Assembly: GCA_033439265.1 (NCBI GenBank)
Contig: JAVTVX010000030.1
Span: 2,606,501 to 2,670,500, forward strand
DNA: 64,000 nt
Direction of reading: 5' to 3'
From: Dillenia suffruticosa
Taxonomy: Eukaryota; Streptophyta; Magnoliopsida; Dilleniales; Dilleniaceae
The position numbers and the translations under genes are program-made. Each line of letters begins with the position of its first letter. Position 1 is the first letter of the stretch. This document shows, one piece after another, positions 1 to 14,279 of the stretch. The notes below the pieces were generated by a model. It was given only the letters and a program-made list of their open reading frames with translations, searched no databases and was not told the DNA's origin.

Positions 1-2690
1 TTGTTGCAAGACAGGCAAATTTATTCAACCTATCAGTGTTCAGTTCACCAAATAATATAAATGGTGCCAGTCTAGCTCTAGCATCATGTGATTGCAAATA
101 TCATTCTGACAGTTTACCTTATGTGGCTCTGTCTACAGGATGGTTCAACAGATCCGAGAGGTGCCTCCACAAGTTCAGTATGACTGCCAATGGAAGAAGT
201 GTATTTTCTTGTCATTTTCTATCCATGGTGTTCTTGGTATATTGCACATATATCAAAATGGAATTAAAATGGAAAGATAATTCCAATCGTAGCTCTTAAA
301 TAGATTAAAACCTTGGAATGTCCAAGGTTAAAAATTAAGAAACTGAATTACTTGGTGATGCTTTAAGCATATAGATTAACCATAATTACCATCCAGGACA
401 TCACGATTTTGTTACGCTAGAGATTGAAGGAGATCCCAAAATAAGCATATGTTTTGTTGGAAATATCTAGGTGGATTTACCATGACCATTTTCTAACATG
501 CTGCATGAAATAGAAATGAGCACACACTAAAGATAATGTTCTTCTAAACTTCTCCACTGTCACACATCTCTTTACAAGCTAAAAAAAAAAGCAGAAGATT
601 GAGTATGCTTCTTGGTTTCTTCCACTGTCAGACAATTTTTTTTTTTGTACAAAGAGATGCAACCAAATGGGATCGAATCGAGAAAGGAATAATGAAAATG
701 GAAAGGCTCTACTAGTTGAACCGTCCCCGAGGGACCACTGTCAAACAAATTGCTAGAGGGGGTGGCTCATCATTTTTGCAAGAAACTAGACTTATTAAAT
801 ATCATATTAACTTAGAATGTCAAAACAATGATATGCCTGACACATATTTCCTCTCCAAAGAAGAAAGCCCCCCCCCCCAAGAAAAAAAAAGGAAAAAATG
901 GTGATCTTCCGATGCCTGACGGGATAGTATAAAATTCATCGTTTGCCCCATTGTTTTGTCTGCGGAAATTGAATTTGCTCTTGCCAAATTGCCAGGAATA
1001 TCATGGCCTTGACATTGTAAATCAATATGATTTTTGATAAATCAAGTTTCTTGCAAAAATGATGAACTGCTCCCTCCTCAAGGATCTAGCTTATATCAGT
1101 CCATTTTAGGGAGATACCCAAGAAGCCTACTAAAACTTTTGGTTATTGTTTGAGCTTGTCAAAAAATGTGTACCAGACCAGGAGTTAACACAATCTTCGG
1201 TGTGTGCTTATTTCTATTCATGCAGCATGTTACAAAAGGTTATAGTGTCTCTACTTGATATTTCCAACAAAACATGTTTCTTGTTCTCCTTCAATTTTTG
1301 TAACTGCCAAAACAGTCTACCCTAAATATTCAATTTTCATTAAGAAAATAAAAGGATGGTAAAATACTAAGAAAGTGAAGGCTATAACATCAAGTAAGTT
1401 ATAATTAAATAAAAAAAAGGAAAGGTCCACTTAAAAATAATATGTAATACAGTTAGTAAGCATGGACCAGGGAAAAAGAAGGGGCCAAGAACACAGCACT
1501 GAATACCAACCCATTCCACAAATCTAATGGCCATTGTTGTAAGCACAGGAGGGGATAGCTCACGCAGGTTTTGGGGCTCTGACTGGATGTTCTAAGGTGG
1601 CCGAGTTATATAATCTCTAAATAATTAACATCTCCCCATTTTATCCTTGCATCCCATTTCGCCTAATGGAAAAGATCAATACGTCCACATTCCAGAGCCA
1701 AGAACTAGAAACCAGCCAACAATTCATTTACAAATATTAATGACACAGGCATAGTATGAACATATAAGGAGGAAGAACATTACCACCTCTTCTCAGAACC
1801 GCTGTAAACAGAATGAGAAAGTTATTTCTAATTGCCAACATAATTTGGTAACGATTTGATAGCTAATGAATTGTACAAGACAGTGGAAAAAGGTGCTTGA
1901 GATCCGCAAAACACAACCGCCAGATAAGACCCCCCAGACAGATTTTGAGGTAATCAACAGAACTTGAACACGCAGGTAGACTAAAACTGCGTGAGCTCTT
2001 TAGGTAACTTGTGGGTAAGATCATCCATACACTTAAATGTTCCACTGCTTGGTCCAGAAAGATGCTCTAGACTCCGATGACACAACTAGGATAAAGGTTT
2101 TCATCTTCTTTAAATGTTACCACCCCAATTGCATCCAGAACTTAAACATAACGGAAGAAAGACCACTGAGCAGCAGAAGACCAAATGAATCAATTGAAGT
2201 CCTTGAGCTGTTATTGCTTTGTGGAGTAGGCATGTCAAGGAATGTAGGGGCCTCAACCTCGCAATTACCTTGTACTGACGTAATCTGTGGAACTTACCTG
2301 AGACACCCACATATCGAATTGGAGAAGTTGCCATTGGTATCCAGCACAATCCCCCTTCCTGACTCTGAAATTCCAAAGTTGTCGAATGATGGTTCTTTAT
2401 TTTGGAATACAGATAAGTTGAATCAGATTTGCAACCATAGACTTTCACCTGAAGCACTGTAAAACTGCAATATTTATTCAGGAGATACTACATCACATGT
2501 AATCTGGTTGAGTTAAAAGCACCATTACTGGAGCTAAATTTTCAATAAGCAGAGATTGAACTGCTGCACGTTTTGAATGATGTGAGGACCATCAAGCCCT
2601 GAATCAGTAGGCTCTTTCTTTAAAAAACTAGATTCAACTGGCTTTAGTACACTAATATATATGCATTCCCTTGTACAAAATAACAGAAAA
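1..2690. other. Flank and probable 3' UTR of the AHL gene
   Basis: No convincing coding exon was found on either strand. The part next to the AHL stop codon (about 2.0-2.69 kb) is probably its 3' UTR, because the gene reads leftward. The open frames here (for example about 2.04-2.46 kb, on both strands) have no recognisable domain and overlap each other. Short A, T and C homopolymers occur near 580, 640 and 870. Confidence 0.5.
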
Positions 2691-2692
2691 TT

Positions 2693-5600
2693 TCACCCTC
2701 TCATCAAGTCAATATCAACATGGGCACTTCGCATGTCAACTGTTCCCGGATTAGGCCAACCAGCCATTGACGAGCTTGGAGTAAGATTTTGACTTGGAGC
2801 AACACTGGTTGGAGAAATTAGATTCTCAATAGTCTGACGGTCTGAATCAGTGCCACTTTCCAGACCACTCAAAGTCTTGTTTTTTGTCTTTGAACTGCCA
2901 TAAAGGAAGCTGCCCACAATTACCTGCAGTAGTCATACATCATCAACTTGAGCCCAGATAGGAGATGACTGCTCTCATGTAAAAAACTAGTTAAACAACA
3001 TGGATTTATGCTGAAGCAGAATATTCTTTTAGGCTGTGAAAAATGAGCATGAAGCTAGTTTGACATGAATAAGACATGTATCTAGCAAGTGCAACTTATA
3101 CATAATTTGCTAAAAATATCTGACCTAATGCAGAAAGTAAAGTTCTAATCACATTAACCAACTACTGTTGCAAATAAAGTCATCCTCGGAAATATTGTTT
3201 ATCAGCCCAAGTTTTAGAGCCCAAAAGCACATTGTCTCTCTTGTCTAAATAGATTAAACCCCCCAAAGCAATAGCAATTTTTCTGATTAGATGACTATAA
3301 TTGTTAGCGAATTTCATAACTTTTACATGATAACTAGTCCCCCTTACCATAATATAACTGCAAAACCTAGTGGCATGTAAAAAACTTGAACCCAGATGGG
3401 AGATCACTGCTCTCATGTAAAAAACTAGTAAAACAACATGGAATTATGCTGAAGCAGAATATTCTTTAGGCTGTGAAAAATGAGCATGAAGCTAGTTTGA
3501 CAATATGAAGAAGACAGGTATCTAGCAAGTGCAACTTATACATAATTTGTTAAAAATATCTGACCTGATGCAGAAAGTAAAAGTTCTAATCACATTAACC
3601 AACTACTGTTGCAAATAAAGTTATCCCCGGAAATATTGTTCATCAGCCCAAGTTTTAGAGCCCAAAAGCACATTGTCTCTCTTGTCTAAATAGATTAAAC
3701 CCCCCAAAGCAATAGCAATTTTTCTGATTAGATGACTATAATTGTTAGGGAATTTCATAACTTTTAGATGATAACTAGTCCCCATTACCATAATATAACT
3801 GCAAAACCCTGTGGCATGTTGGGCTTCATGAAGACCAACAGAAAGCTGCAACAAAATTCTCAAAAAATAATATGGAAGCTCAAGAAATTTTTTTTGAGAT
3901 GAAGAAGAAATTATGATGGTACTGGAAAACAACTATAATATTTCTTAATTTTGATACAAAATCAACACCCAGAAATCAACATGAAATCATCTTGTTTATT
4001 TCTGCGGGTACTGTGAGTCATGCCATGAATTTATATATTCATTCTTGATGAAGTCTTCTGCACACTTAATACATAGTTAACCAATATCCATTCCTCTCGC
4101 GTAAGGTCATCTTTTCTTCACATACACTTTTTAACACGAAGCATGTCACTGCTTCTCACAAACCTCCTTCTTGTTCTATCTTTGTGAAAGCCCCAACAAA
4201 AGTACAGCAGGCACAGAAATATGCAAAGCATACAAAAGAAGCAAACGGAAGAATAGATGCCAAAGCAATCAAGATACCTGAACAGGGGTTGCAGCAATAA
4301 GCACACCTCCAACTCCACCACCAATGACTCGACCATCAGGACCAGAAAGGGAAACACTTAAACCACCAGTTCGGCTGCGGGAGCCACCACTTTCAGTAAG
4401 CAAATAAGATCCTGATAAACATACTATCTCGAAACGCCCCTAAAAATATAGAGAGGATGAGGAAGAAAGAAGAACAAAAAAGAGTTGCTTCTCAGAGAAA
4501 AGGAGATGAAAAGAAACTTTCATATGAAGGAAATGTATAATTAGCAAGAAGCTAGTTTTTTGAATAAATTAAATACTATGTACCTATATGACTAATTGGG
4601 AAGAGAAATGGCCAAATCCTATCAACAGGAGCAAAAATTGCATTAAATGTAGCTTATTACAAATTAAACCTCATATGTGACAGTGCTGCCAGAGGTTGAT
4701 GGCTGCCGAAGGGTCACCGTGGAGACAGATCCATTGGCTGACAAGACGCAGACTGCCCTTGGCCCTTGTTGTGAAAAGGACATCACTTTTGTTGCGATGT
4801 CCTGCAGGGAAACAGAATCTCAAAGATCATGCAAAGCGGAAGGTTAAAAGTACATGCGATGCAATGCAGTAAAGAAACTAAGTCATAACACCCATATCTT
4901 GGAATCCTGCTAAAGATATTGATAAGACCCTTTAACCCAGGAAAACATGAAAAAGAAAGCAGACCACATTAGAGAGCTACCAAGGCTAGAACCATCAGAA
5001 ATCCAGTGTAGCATAATCTATAAATCCATTTCTCTTTTTACAAGGATTTTCTTCCTCTCATTAAGAATTAGATTCTAATTTGACTGCATTTTATACCAGG
5101 TGGCTTTTGAGTTAAAATAAATTAAGTAGATCACGTCAGACAGTTCCCAGTCCAGATAATTTCCTTCTCTACCAAGATGTGTTACTTAAAGGTAGAGCAT
5201 ACTTCTCCCACTGCAATCGTTAGGATATGTGGAGTAAAACCCATTCCAGCTGAACCAGACAGCCATTCACCTAGCAAAATGAATAAAAATATAGAAACTT
5301 CATTAACATAATAAAATCCAATTAGTATTAGCCCAATTATGTTTTACAACCAGAATGGAGCAAAGAAAAGTAGTACATACTGCAAATGACCAAGAATAAG
5401 ACGCATGCCAAAATGAGCATCCCCATATGCAACTTCATGGAAATTTATACGAGAATATATAAACAAGTTGTTACGCTATGTATACACTGTATTTGCACAT
5501 CTCTTAAGTTATCCCCAAAAGCTTGAAAGAGTGGCTTAAGTTTCATGAAAGTTTATCAAATTAGTAGTATTCGTTACACAGGGAGGACTAATTGATATTT

Positions 5601-7393
5601 TTGAGATTTTCAAAAGCACTCAACTGCACATTCCAAGTGATTGTACTTTCAACCCTCTAAATGAATATCGTTAGCGTTCAAATCACTAAATCAATCATTT
5701 TCATTTAATTTTTCACAAACATTTATTAAGATTAGTGTTTGAATCACCCAAATCAAAGTTAACAGGTTATTCAAAGTAAAGTGACATCATAGCACATGTT
5801 TTAGGTGACAAAGTAACAATCATGCTCTTTAACGATTTTGATTTTGCTCATGTCCTCTCTGAGTTCAGAAATTCTAAATATACCCAGAAAGATACTCTTT
5901 CTTTTCACTTCCACCATTCCAAGTCCAAGAAAATTTACCCTGGATGTTTCTAAAATTTTCATTTAAGCCTCTCCCCAGAAGTATAGCAAAGATTTGCAAT
6001 TTCTCCAAATCGCCAAATTGGCAGACCTCTCTCAAAGTCCTACAGTCTTCCATGCAACTCCATACACACACTGCGAAAACCCAGGCCAGGAGTCAAGGCA
6101 ACCCCTAAGTCTTGAACAAAAGAAAAGTAATCTTCTTTAGCAGTTCAGAAAGAAAAATAGAGAAGAGAGCATTCCTTTCTTGTGTTTAAAATGAGTAGAA
6201 GAGTGATTGATATTTAAAAGGCTTCTAGACAGAAATACAAGAAATTCTTTTTCAATTTTTGGATTTTAAAGCGAGAGAGTGAATTTGGTGAGATTGAGAA
6301 AAAAGAGACAATAAAGGCTCCTCCTAAAGTCCTAAAATGTTCTTTCTTGGGGGGTGATTCTAGATACAAGGCTTGGCATTAAAAGCTACAGGAGGGCTGA
6401 TATTCAACTTTTGGATATTAAATTCTTTCTAACACTTTTGTATTTCCCCTCATCCCTTATGACTTTTTACATTACAAGAAAGTGATTGCTTTATTTTTTT
6501 TGAAATTAAAGATAGCTTTAGCAAAAGTGAGATGAATAGATACGCATCAAGAGGATGAGAATTCATCTAAAGAAACAAAGAAGAAGAAATAAGTCAAGAG
6601 AAAAGCTCTCCAATATCCTTTTAAATATCATTTAGGTAAATCGGCTAAAGGGCCTCTATGCCACTCAGGTTTCTACGGAAATGGAAGTTAAAAAAATTAA
6701 ATTAAATTAAATTAAAAAATTAAAAAAAAAATCATTAGTTAGAGAAGCATAATGCAAATAAGAGAAAGGAGAGAAGGATAACCAAAGAGCAAAGTCACCC
6801 TCTTTGTGTCCTTTTAGAAGCAGTAAGGGGGCTCTTTCTCACTTCCCTGTTGAAATAGTATATTGAAGCACCAATTAAAAAATAAAAACAAAACAAAAAT
6901 CATTCGATAGAGAAGCATAATGCAAATAAGAGAAAGGAGACAAGGCTAAACAAAGAGAGAAGTCACCCTCATTGTGTCCTCTTAAAGTGGATAAGGGGGC
7001 TCTCTCACTTCCCTGTTGAAATAATATAGTGAAGCACCAAACAGCAAGACCTAACCATCCCTGAGATTTAGACGTATTCAAGAATTGATCCTTTTCCTCC
7101 AGGCCCAAGAAACTCTCCCATAGTTCTCTCAATTTTAAGCAGACGTAGTTGGGATCTTGAATAATGCAGAAAGTACTAGGACACAGAAATGAGACCAAGA
7201 TATATCACTAATGGGTTCCAGAACCTAAGGGATCTAAGGTTACCAAAAGACATGCCCATGTATCTGATAGGCCACAAGCATTTACTAAAACCTACTCTCA
7301 AATAAATCTCATCAAGCAAATCATCAGAAATATTGGTACCAAGGATGTTACTATAAGTCTTAGCTCTAACACATATTAATCTTGAGGCCTAAA

Positions 7394-7432
<39 letters not shown>

Positions 7433-8908
7433 CCTCAACTTCCTATACAACAACTAGCTTAGAGCATTAACCACAAGAGTAGACAAAATGGGGACAAGAG
7501 CCCTGGCCAAATATCCCTAGAATATCTAAACCAAGCTTGAGGACACTAACTAATAATCAAAGGCAATGCTGCAATCTAAACACCTACTCATCCATCTCAT
7601 CCATCCATCTCCAAATGTTTCATTGTTATGACCCTCTCTAAGAAACTTCAATTCACCGCTAAAAAATAATCTAACAACAAGCATTTTCTTGCTTCTCTTC
7701 TTAACAGCCTCCACTACCTCATTAGCCACTAGTGCCATATCCAGAATCAACCAACTCCTACGATGGCACTAGGTGTGATTGAGTAGGTAGCATCTGGAAC
7801 TTGACCAAGTATACTCGTTAATAATAAAAGGTAACACCACATATCCTAAACACCTTCTCATCCATCCATCTCCAAAATGTTTCTTTGTCATGACCCTCCC
7901 TAAGAAACTCTAATTCACCCACTAAAAAAGTAATCTAGGACCAAGCATTTTCTTATTTATCTTCTTAACAGCCTTCGCTACCTCATCAGCTACTAGTGCT
8001 ACATTCAGGATCAACCAAACTCCTACAATAGCATTCAGTGTGATTAGCAGGTATCATCTGGAACTTGACAAAGGCAAATGGTGAAGACCTTTACTTAGAG
8101 TCCATAAACAGTAGTAATCGGTCAAAAATCTCTACCCACGCTAGACCAGTCCTCTTTTGGGATGAGAGGAATAGGAGTTGAAATGCAATATTCCAAAACT
8201 CTAAACATTATCTTTGAGCATACCATCACAGAAGTACAGAAAATGAGCTTCCTCTCCCCGAAACTTTAAGAAAAGTATAGGCAGGAATACTGCAAGAACT
8301 TCTGCACTTTGCTCTTTTCTCTTTTGAGGTTAAAAAATTTAACACTTTTTTGTTCAGGTGGTAAACCAATAAATTAATAAAGATAAAAGATAGATGTGAT
8401 CCAAATAATAGAGATCGTATTGTAATCAATTCATCCAAATCAGCACAAAGCTGATTCACCAAGAGAACGTACCAAAAGGAGCTAGTTGTTGCTTCCTTCC
8501 GGTCCCTGGTGGGCGCCCCCTGCCACGTTTCTGATTTGAGGTTGAAGTTAGCACCCCTCGTGGTGTAGATGATGGGGACAATGCCAATGATACATTCCCA
8601 TCAGGACCATATTTTCGGGGTCTCCCTCTTTTCCTCTTTGCTGGCTCAATGGGTGGCATTGCAGATGGGGCACTAACATTAATACCGTGGGCATGTGGTG
8701 ATAGAGCAGAAGAAGATTCTACTTGCAATGTTGAACCAATAGAGCTGCCTCCAATACTTGACTGATATGGCATACTGGCATTCGACAACGGGCGAATCCC
8801 GATTGATCCATGTAATTCAGGCTGCGGTCCAGAGCCGGAGCCAGAAATCCCTCTTTGAACATAATACGAACCAGAACCAGGCAAGGAGATTGCTTCTCTT
8901 CGATCCAT
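2693..8908 (-). CDS. AHL: AT-hook motif nuclear-localized protein (AHL, two AT-hooks plus PPC domain)
   Basis: Nuclear DNA-binding protein that binds AT-rich minor grooves and assembles through its PPC/DUF296 domain to regulate transcription. Five coding exons join in frame: 8473-8908, 5203-5270, 4670-4801, 4278-4439 and 2693-2923, all with GT-AG borders, giving 342 residues. AT-hook 1 is KRKRGRPRKY at residues 91-100, and AT-hook 2 is RGRGRPPGTGRK at about 128-139. The PPC domain starts near residue 147 with EWLSGSAGMGF, followed by VMSFSQQGPRAVCVLSANG and GRFEIVCLSGSYL. One RGRPRKY hook, one second hook and one PPC domain fit a type-II AHL. The start is the MDRREAI methionine; the earlier in-frame codons look like UTR. 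Intron 1 is about 3.2 kb and holds duplicated sequence. I am sure of the family; the exact paralogue (AHL1- or AHL11-like) is inference. Confidence 0.95.
2943..3820. repeat. Tandem duplication in the last AHL intron
   Basis: Two direct copies of about 439 bp lie head to tail, approximately 2943-3381 and 3382-3820. Shared landmarks include AGCATGAAGCTAGTTTGAC near 3048 and 3484, and CATTGTCTCTCTTGTCTAAA near 3230 and 3670. Copies differ by scattered substitutions and short indels, so the event is not very recent. It lies wholly within the intron before the last exon and does not alter the protein. Confidence 0.9.
6728..7045. repeat. Tandem duplication in AHL intron 1 (about 170 bp period)
   Basis: Direct copies at about 6728-6870 and 6895-7045 share AGAGAAGCATAATGCAAATA (near 6740 and 6911) and CACTTCCCTGTTGAAATA (near 6840 and 7010). 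The offset is 171 bp. A run of A/T-rich low-complexity sequence separates them. Confidence 0.85.
7548..8075 (-). mobile_element. Duplicated, degenerate LINE-like fragment in AHL intron 1
   Basis: Two direct copies of about 260 bp (about 7548-7808 and 7818-8075) share CTACTCATCCATC-like and AAGCATTTTCTT sequence. Read on the minus strand, the first copy contains DMALVANEVVEAVKKRSKKM followed by FGDGWMRWMSRC. These resemble the region of plant non-LTR reverse transcriptases around 'ILIANE..' and 'GFG..W..W...C'. The catalytic residues are not seen and the frame is broken. The family assignment is an inference from short motifs; the duplication itself is seen directly. Confidence 0.45.
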
Positions 8909-9008
8909 GCATTTAGTCTTAAGTTTAAAATAACTCAATCTCAAAGCTTCTATAAAATAACTCCTAACCAATGGAAAGCGAAATCCCAGAAAACCTCTCT
9001 TTTCCTCC

Positions 9009-10100
9009 AACTTTTTTCTATCTAGAACATAAAACCAAGGAAAATAACAAGGAATGGGAATGATTAGATTTTAAAGATACGAAAAGCCTTCAAAGGGTTC
9101 TTGAATTCAAGAGTACGTTAAAAAGTAACAAACCAATTAACCCTTAAAAGTACCCCACGAGTTGTAAAGCACTTCAAAAGAACTTTTCAATCTCAAAATC
9201 AAAAGTTAGATGGGTACAATACAAGGCAGTGCAACTAAGAAAGAAACAAAGACAGAAGAACGGGTACATTTGTTGAATCAAACCTGGAAAAGCACATAAC
9301 ATTCCGAAACAAAACTAAATTTTGAAGAAAACCACAAAAAAAACCCAACAACAACAACAAAAGTAAGAAATATAGATGAAACTATGTCAAGGTGTAAACT
9401 TCACCCAGCATCCACAATATCGTTTCTACTAGATATTTGAATAGAAAAACAAAAACCCAAGAACTACTGAAACAAACACATAAATAAACACCAGAAACCG
9501 ACTCACAGAAGCACCTGGAATTCTCCTTCTAACTAAAAAGGAATGACTAAAATTTTCGGGTCATAACTGAAAAAAAATAAAGTAAAGAGTACAATTAAAG
9601 CCACTGTAGTCTACAGCTTACCCAACCCTAGTGAGAAACCCTTGGAATGCTTCAATGAGAAGAGAAAGCAGCATACGGCCTAAAAAGGGTCCAGTCTCTC
9701 TCTCTCTCTCTCTCTCTCTCACCAAACCCTTAAACACGAAGCATCAACCAAAACCCTTAATTCAGCGTTTCTAAGCCAAGAACATAAAAACAAGCAAGAC
9801 CCCGAGTTCAAACCAATGGTATAAGACCAAATAATCACAATGGAGAGAGAGAGAGACGGAGTGGAAGAAAAGACTTAATGGGTCTGTAACAATAGTAATG
9901 TGTGAGCCAGTGAAGAAGAAAATTGAAGAAAGAAACAATTGGACTTTCAGCCTTTCAGAGTACTTTTGCCTAGTAGTACAGAAGTTTCTCTCTCCTCTCT
10001 CTCTCTGTAAGAGTCCTATGGCTGATGATGCAATATGCTTTATCACGGTTCAGAGATTGAGAGAGAAACAATCAAGATCACCAAAACAGAAAAAAGTGCC
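9009..10100. other. AHL upstream region, probable 5' UTR and promoter
   Basis: No coding exon is seen. It includes a (CT)n tract at about 9695-9720 and further CT/GA-rich stretches near 9845 and 9990, as is common in plant 5' UTRs. A 5' UTR intron is possible, but its borders could not be fixed. Confidence 0.4.
9695..9720. repeat. (CT)13 microsatellite
   Basis: Uninterrupted CT dinucleotide run upstream of the AHL coding region. Confidence 0.95.
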
Positions 10101-12128
10101 TTCCGGATAACGTAGAAAAAAAATAAAAATAAAAATTAGTAAAGAAAACGAATAAAAAATATCTGTTGAAAATAATAAAATAAGAGATAAATAGAATCTC
10201 AATAATTCCTACGGCAGCATGTGGAACCTCGTTAGCACGCGCAGCTAAGGAGCGTATAATACACAATTCTAATTCAAATTTTTTTAAAAAAAATTAACAT
10301 ACATATGATAAATTGATATTAGAATAAATCAAATTTTTTTAAAAAATTTATTAGAAAAAAATCCATCTAACCTCATATGATCTTATGAATCATATATATA
10401 TAATTTTATATTTTCTAATAATCTCTATTTTTGATCTCACAATATATTAATATATTTGAGATTAAAAAAAAAAAAAAAACTCGAAATAAACAAAAGCAGG
10501 AGCCAGAGGCGCGTGGGTTAGGGGCGCTCGAGGGAGTGACCACGGTGCAAGCAGCGAATCGGTGACCGCACAAAACGGAGCAAGAATATCTAAGGAGCTA
10601 TGATTATGTCACAAGTAGGTGACCTAACTGAGATCACCATCTCCTTTGCGTCGGACAACAGACGACTTTCCTCCTGCCTTGCACGCGTGCGAACATGCCA
10701 CCCCTCAGTTTATCAAAATATATTACTTTTATTTAAATGTACAAAATATAATATTAGAAAATATAAAAATTCGGAACAAAACAAACCTTTTTATTTGGAA
10801 TTTGCAAGATTCATTATTCATTCATAGGATCTTCGTTGATAATTGTTTGATGTTTCCTAGGTTCTCTGCATCACGGTTTCATGATCAATTTCCTCTTTCA
10901 AATTCTTTCACATTAATCTATAATTTTATAATAAAAATTATCTAAAAATATATTAAAAAATTATTATCACCGATAAATAATCGATTAATAAAACAGACAT
11001 AAAAATCCGTAAAAAAATAGACCATTAATGTAATTATTAACTTATAAAATGTTTTTTATTATCAAAATCTTTCTGACCGTAAAAAAATTTCAATTGAAAT
11101 TAACTTATGCCTCTTAATTAATAAGATAATAATAAATTTTATTCACAAAATCTCTCTATTTTTCTCACGGATCGAATCAAATCGCAATTTGAACAACTTG
11201 CACCCGTTGATCATAAGAAAGTAATAAATTTTTTTAATGAACTCTCACTCTCAAAAAATAAACAAAAAAGTGTTAATCCAATGAAAACCCATTCAAAAGA
11301 GTTAAGATTGATTTAAATTGAAATCGTTTCGAGAGATCCAAAGGGTAGCTATTGATATAATGAGAATTCTAATTGTTTTTATAGAGAGATTTAAATTTTA
11401 TTTATATATTTTTATATTTTCAATTAAATATTTTATCTTATTTAAAAATTATAAATATAATCAAATAATGAGAATTAAATTCAGACTAAATTAACTTTTT
11501 TCACATAGACATAAGGTATAAAATAGGGTTAAAAAAATTCAAAAAAAAAAAAGGATCAAAAGTCAATTTGGTTATCAAGTACATGCATGTGAAGATGCCG
11601 GCTTGAGACAATATGGGCCTCAAACAAGCGAAGACCACTCAACTGGATTGTCACTATTGAACCCTTTTGTTTTTTTTTTTTTAAATCAATTGATATTCAG
11701 AATCACACGACTCAAATATTCATCGAAATGATATCTTTTCTGTTCCTATTTTTTAAATTCTCCCTTCCAAAATTAGAGTTCATTTGAGTCATTTTGAAGC
11801 AAAATTTTCATTAATCTGAAAATTAATTAGGTTTAGGGTTAGAAAAAAAATTTCCAACTAGAATGAAAATGTAAAAAATATTGATAACTCATATTCTAAC
11901 TAAAATTAATTTTCAACTTATAATAGTAAATGAAGTTATTTTCATTTTAAATCTGTCGAATTAATTTTCAAGTCAAATTTTCAAGTTTTGCGACACTGAA
12001 ATTTACAATATATTATATTTTATTTTAAATATGATATTAATTGATCAAAGTATAAAAAATTATACCAAATATTGTATAATTTATTATATTAAATTAAATT
12101 ATTTTAGTTAAAACTATTGTAATCAAAG

Positions 12129-12130
<2 letters not shown>

Positions 12131-12163
<33 letters not shown>
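12131..12163. repeat. (AT)n microsatellite
   Basis: Continuous AT dinucleotide run within AT-rich intergenic DNA. Confidence 0.9.
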
Positions 12164-12166
<3 letters not shown>

Positions 12167-12719
12167 CAATAAATATTTTTAAAAAATACATCAAAATGCC
12201 CTTAAAGCTAGTTTTCAAGAGGAGAATGCACGAATACTAAAGCCTAAGTCTTTAGATAGAGAGAATGTTAAGCAACTGTTCAGAATAGATAGATGCTTCC
12301 ATCTCAAAATTGATACCAACTTGTCCATACCAATTAGGAAAACGCCACTGATCCAAAAAGGTTAGTAGTCTTTTTCCCAAGAGCAATTTGCATAATGGGG
12401 GAATGAACATAGAGAAAAAGGAAAGATGATGTATAAGTTGAAAAGGCCAAGCATTATGATTGTTGGTCCAACAAACCTTAAACCCTTTTAGCAAGCCAAA
12501 AAAAAGGGGAAAAAAAAACTCAATTCCTTTCTTTCATATTTGGCCCGTGGGATCAAACTTAGTGTAGCAATTGAATATTGTATTCTATTGACCGTAAATC
12601 TTAGATTCAAACCAGAGGAATGAAGAAATATAATTTGCGAGGGCCAACCCTTTTACGGAGAGTTCCACAGTGATCGGATCAAATTAGTCAGACGAGACCT
12701 GAATAATTATTGTAATGAC

Positions 12720-12745
12720 ATATATATATATATATATATATATAT
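12720..12745. repeat. (AT)n microsatellite
   Basis: Continuous AT dinucleotide run; the flanks show no gene. Confidence 0.9.
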
Positions 12746-14279
12746 GTTCATTCCCCAGCTATCAGAGCCATTTATCGCCACCCGATTACTGCTTATTCTG
12801 TGCATTCCAAACATTATCCGGACTTATAATCATCTCCAAACATTAATCTGACAACTTGAATGACACCTGAACAATGTAAAATTGGGAACATGCTGGCAAC
12901 CAAGTTGCAAACAAGTTTTGCTGATGCATTTCTTCTAAATTTGTTAGTGAGCAATTCTCATTGTACAATAGCGCAACGAAAATGATACACCTTCCCTATT
13001 CCAATTGCAGTAAAACTAGAGACAGGAAGAAGATTCCATGTTACCTCATTTCACTTTGCAAAATTTTGACATTTTTGAGACAAGTACCAATGAAAACCCT
13101 AGTCCTCAATCTCCATTGCTTGTGCGGCTTTTGCCTTTGCCAATGCTGGCAATTTTGTCTTAACTTTTCTCTTCCCAGCCACTACCACCTTTCTTTTTCT
13201 TGTTAGAACCATCAACTTAAGCACAGAAATCATAAACAGTTAACTGCTCCTCCAAAAGGATTTAGTTCACAATTTCTAGTTTAAGCAGCCTTCGGTCATC
13301 AGCCTTCAGTCATCACCAGAAGTTTGAGATCAAAGGTAGATAATAGAGAGCAGATGTGAAAAGAAGCTCGAGGCAAATATAGCAAAAACCTGTACTATTT
13401 TCATTTTCTGTCATCTTCTTAATTGTAAGTGGAAGCACCAAAACAAAAAACAGGTCATTTAGAATGAAAGGGTAAGCACCCTTGTTGAAACATTTCTTCC
13501 TTTATTAAAATTTCTTTGTAAATGCATCGTGTATGTGGTATTTATCCTGATGAGAATTTTTTTATCAATTAAATGAACAACTTCTATGGTTAATAAGACC
13601 AAAGTATTGCGTGATTCAGCACTCTGGATCCAGAACAGCAGAAATTCTTGAACTATGGGACATGGATGGGCCAGCATGCCACACACAAAGAAGAGCATAC
13701 ACGGAAACATGAACTCGCAAGCAAAGAGCGAAACAGAAGAGAATACTGTATTATCCTTTGGATAATGAAATGACTTGGCAATGTGTTCCCAAGCCTGACT
13801 AAAAACCATTAACTTCTACACTAGAAGATGGACCCAACAACTTGAAATTCAAAAAAGAAGTCCCAACAGGCCCTATGTTTGTCTTGTATTGAAGGCCACA
13901 TTGCATCAGTAGTAAAATGTTTTGCTTACGAGAAAACATGTTAATTTACTTACTCATCAAATGTACCAACATACTACAGAAAATTTCTGCAAACATAAAT
14001 ATATAGGCTACACCAATCGCATAATCCTTGGGAGCTTAAAAGATTGCAGATGATAAATCGCATGGGCATTCGTGGGAACACCCAATAAAGCAGCATCCGC
14101 AGAAATGCAAATGACTATTAGATTGCACAGATATCATTGAAGGTAACCTCCATAATTTCGACTACTTCGAATGATTATTCTGGGAGGAGTTCGTATACCT
14201 ATGATTATTCTGGAGGAGTTGGTATACCTTCCTACAACATTCTTCTAACATTGTCAATTTTTCAAAATTCTAGATGAGG

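Larger units (their letters stand above)
10100..14270. other. AT-rich intergenic region without a supported gene
   Basis: Mostly A/T-rich sequence with many stops in all frames. Pure TA runs lie at about 12131-12163 and 12720-12745. A short GC-richer island at about 10495-10710 interrupts it. A minus-strand open stretch near 13100-13200 ends KAKAAQAMEIED and could be a terminal exon relic, but I could not connect it to a gene. The 116-codon minus frame at 13459-13809 has no recognisable domain. Confidence 0.5.

Noticed and set aside
2037-2462. 141-codon plus frame and 115-codon minus frame overlapping it
   Set aside because: No domain or plausible splice partner; they lie where the AHL 3' UTR is expected.
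7401-7431. Long A-run considered as a retroposon tail
   Set aside because: No element body or target duplication could be defined around it.
10495-10710. GC-rich island in AT-rich DNA
   Set aside because: Could be a promoter or inserted fragment, but no gene, tRNA or organelle sequence was recognised in it.
13080-13210. Possible terminal exon ending KAKAAQAMEIED (minus)
   Set aside because: Basic, nucleolar-protein-like sequence, but no upstream exon could be joined, so it is noted and not called.
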